From the NCBI GenBank assembly GCA_009767595.1, contig VSDK01018159.1, positions 114,093 through 178,092 on the forward strand: a stretch of 64,000 nucleotides of DNA, read 5' to 3'. A program made the position numbers and the translations under genes. Positions 62,951 to 64,000 of the stretch are shown piece by piece. Origin of the DNA: Symbiodinium kawagutii. Lineage: Eukaryota; Sar; Dinophyceae; Suessiales; Symbiodiniaceae. Each line of letters begins with the position of its first letter. Within the stretch, counting starts at the first letter, position 1. Under the pieces are notes generated by a model, which was not told where the DNA came from, did not search any database, and saw nothing but the letters and a program-made list of their open reading frames with translations.

Positions 62951-63262
62951 CTACCAAAACAAAATAAGTTCGAAACCAAGAGGCATCAACATGGCTCCAT
63001 TCTGCTCGTGCCGCAGTTGCTGTCTGGATCCATCCGTTCCAACAACTTCTGAAGAAAAGAACAACAATTGCGACAAAGCATCCCGGATGTTGGCATCCAC
63101 AACCGAAGACCGCATCACATCAGAAATGTTGGCACTTTCACCCAGCGATGTAACGGCTGCACGCAAACGGTCTGCTGTGCAGTGCAGAACAGCTTGCAGT
63201 GATTGCTTGAATTTTTTGCGCTTCACGTGTGCAGAAGCCAATCGCACCATCTCCATGCGCTT
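62951..63262 (-). CDS. Helitron Rep, upstream exon
   Basis: About 100 residues: WKRMEMVRLASAHVKRKKFK and FFSSEVVGTDGSRQQLRHEQNGAM. VGTDGSRQQLRHE corresponds to the conserved G-T-D-x-x-R-x-x-x-R-x-E of Helitron transposases, just before the Rep domain. The tail after PLG is probably intron. Confidence 0.75.
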   Translation of the reverse strand, partial: KRMEMVRLASAHVKRKKFKQSLQAVLHCTADRLRAAVTSLGESANISDVMRSSVVDANIRDALSQLLFFSSEVVGTDGSRQQLRHEQNGAMLMPLGFELILFW

Positions 63263-63289
63263 CCAAGTATCACAACTGACAACAAACAG

Positions 63290-64000
63290 ACAAAAAATTC
63301 AAATCACCAGCCCAGCGTGGAATAGACGGCGGTTGGAAACGAGGACATCGCCGCCAGTCCGAACCATCCTCATCCAAATCTTTTGACATCATCTCTGGTC
63401 CATCAGAAGCAGCAGGCACTTCATATTCCAATTCGCTGCGTTCAAGCAAATGAGAAGCCCATTCCCTGAAGGTCAAAGATGAATCGCGCGCAATGCCATA
63501 CACTCCATCCCCATAAGGAAACATCTCCGGAAAACCTTTCTGCCAATATTCCGGACTGTACATGCTCAAAGGAACACTGCCAGTGTGCACGACCTGAACA
63601 CTCCTCCGGCCATCTACAGAAGTCTGCGTGCCTTCTGCATGATCCATCTGGGCAACCAGCTTGTTCAATTTGTCCTGCAGATCACTCGCCGACATAGTCT
63701 CGGCTAAACGACGAAAAGAATCCATGTCCAGGTCAAAAATATCTCCACCGCTGGCGCGCCCACGCTTCATCAACAACTGCAGTTTGGCTGAAAACTCCTT
63801 CACGACTCTTTCAACATCAAGATCACCTGAAGTCACTTCAACAGCAACGCATCTCATGCTAGGCATATCTTCACCTTCAAACGGATGAAAATTCCCAACA
63901 GTTTCTTCTGCATCATCTTCAACATTAACTTCAGACTCCAACACCGGTTCCGCCGTTGCCGCGGCACTAGCATCTTCATCTCGGCTAACCTCAGACGGGA
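63290..64000 (-). CDS. Helitron N-terminal region, continuing beyond the window
   Basis: The frame is open to the right edge, so the gene is partial. YSPEYWQKGFPEMFPYGDG...LTFREWASHLLER (near 63450-63570) is the conserved entry region of Helitron polyproteins (P-x-Y-W-x-x-x-F-P-x-L-F-P-x-G). An acidic region and a Leu-rich helix precede it. The last residues at 63270-63300 are probably a short intron ending TTGTCAG, before the next exon. Confidence 0.75.

Larger units (their letters stand above)
30735..64000 (-). mobile_element. Helitron-like element (Rep/helicase/OTU), interrupted and truncated by the window edge
   Basis: Minus-strand exons in the order expected of Helitron transposases: PEYW/FPYGDG N-terminal region (63.3-64 kb), Rep with an HPH metal-site motif (62.2 kb), a paired-Tyr motif (60.5 kb), Pif1-type helicase (57.3-55.4 kb) and an OTU-like domain (55.3-54.6 kb, continued at 31.1-30.7 kb). 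Rep plus helicase plus OTU is known from Helitron variants such as Helentrons. A 23.5-kb element splits the OTU part, and a nonsense codon at 60295-60293 breaks the Rep part, so this copy is dead. The 5' end is outside the window. Confidence 0.75.

Overview
The window looks like nuclear DNA of a dinoflagellate, probably Symbiodiniaceae-like. This is inferred from several things together: no prokaryotic gene layout, intron-split genes in one-way arrays, a very long LINE polyprotein, a Helitron-like gene with an OTU domain, KRPAA-rich basic tails, and many hairpin-bearing satellites. I see no convincing host housekeeping gene. Almost everything recognisable is mobile-element coding sequence or tandem repeat.

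Layout. 1-4.1 kb: minus-strand remains of a gene joining an ASCH/PUA-like domain to a DUF3987-like P-loop domain, partly duplicated, with an assembly gap. 4.2-6.7 kb: a minus-strand transposase-like gene broken by a frameshift. 6.7-30.6 kb: essentially non-coding and rich in tandem repeats of period 127, 63, 94, 53, 80, 21, 24, 80, 60 and 28 bp. The largest is a nearly uniform 80-bp satellite of about 4.8 kb (17.5-22.3 kb). A diverged ASCH-like fragment lies at 16.7-17.2 kb.

30.7-64 kb is a nested structure that can be dated by its junctions. The oldest layer is a multi-exon Helitron-like Rep/helicase/OTU gene on the minus strand. It runs off the right edge, carries a 249-bp internal duplication and is stopped by a nonsense codon. 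Its OTU region is split by a 23,516-bp element (31083-54598) with 52-bp terminal inverted repeats (46/52 identical) and a 6-bp target duplication, TTCCAA. That element carries a plus-strand gene array: an acidic leader gene, a DUF7869-like (RNase H fold) putative transposase, a compact PPC/EHP methyltransferase-like protein, a multi-exon protein with a second SAM-binding-like motif, and a small Ser/Pro-rich basic-tailed protein. A third layer, a 10.5-kb LINE (31874-42369, minus strand, 12-bp target duplication, poly(A)), sits inside the leader gene. Its ORF2 has the order RNase H - endonuclease - RT - zinc fingers - methyltransferase-like domain.

The strongest candidates for something undescribed are the TIR element with its methyltransferase-like cargo, the independent presence of a PPC/EHP domain in the LINE nested inside it, and a family of near-perfect, apparently covarying hairpins at 16.1-16.3 and 24.6-25.2 kb within a run of unrelated hairpin-forming satellites.
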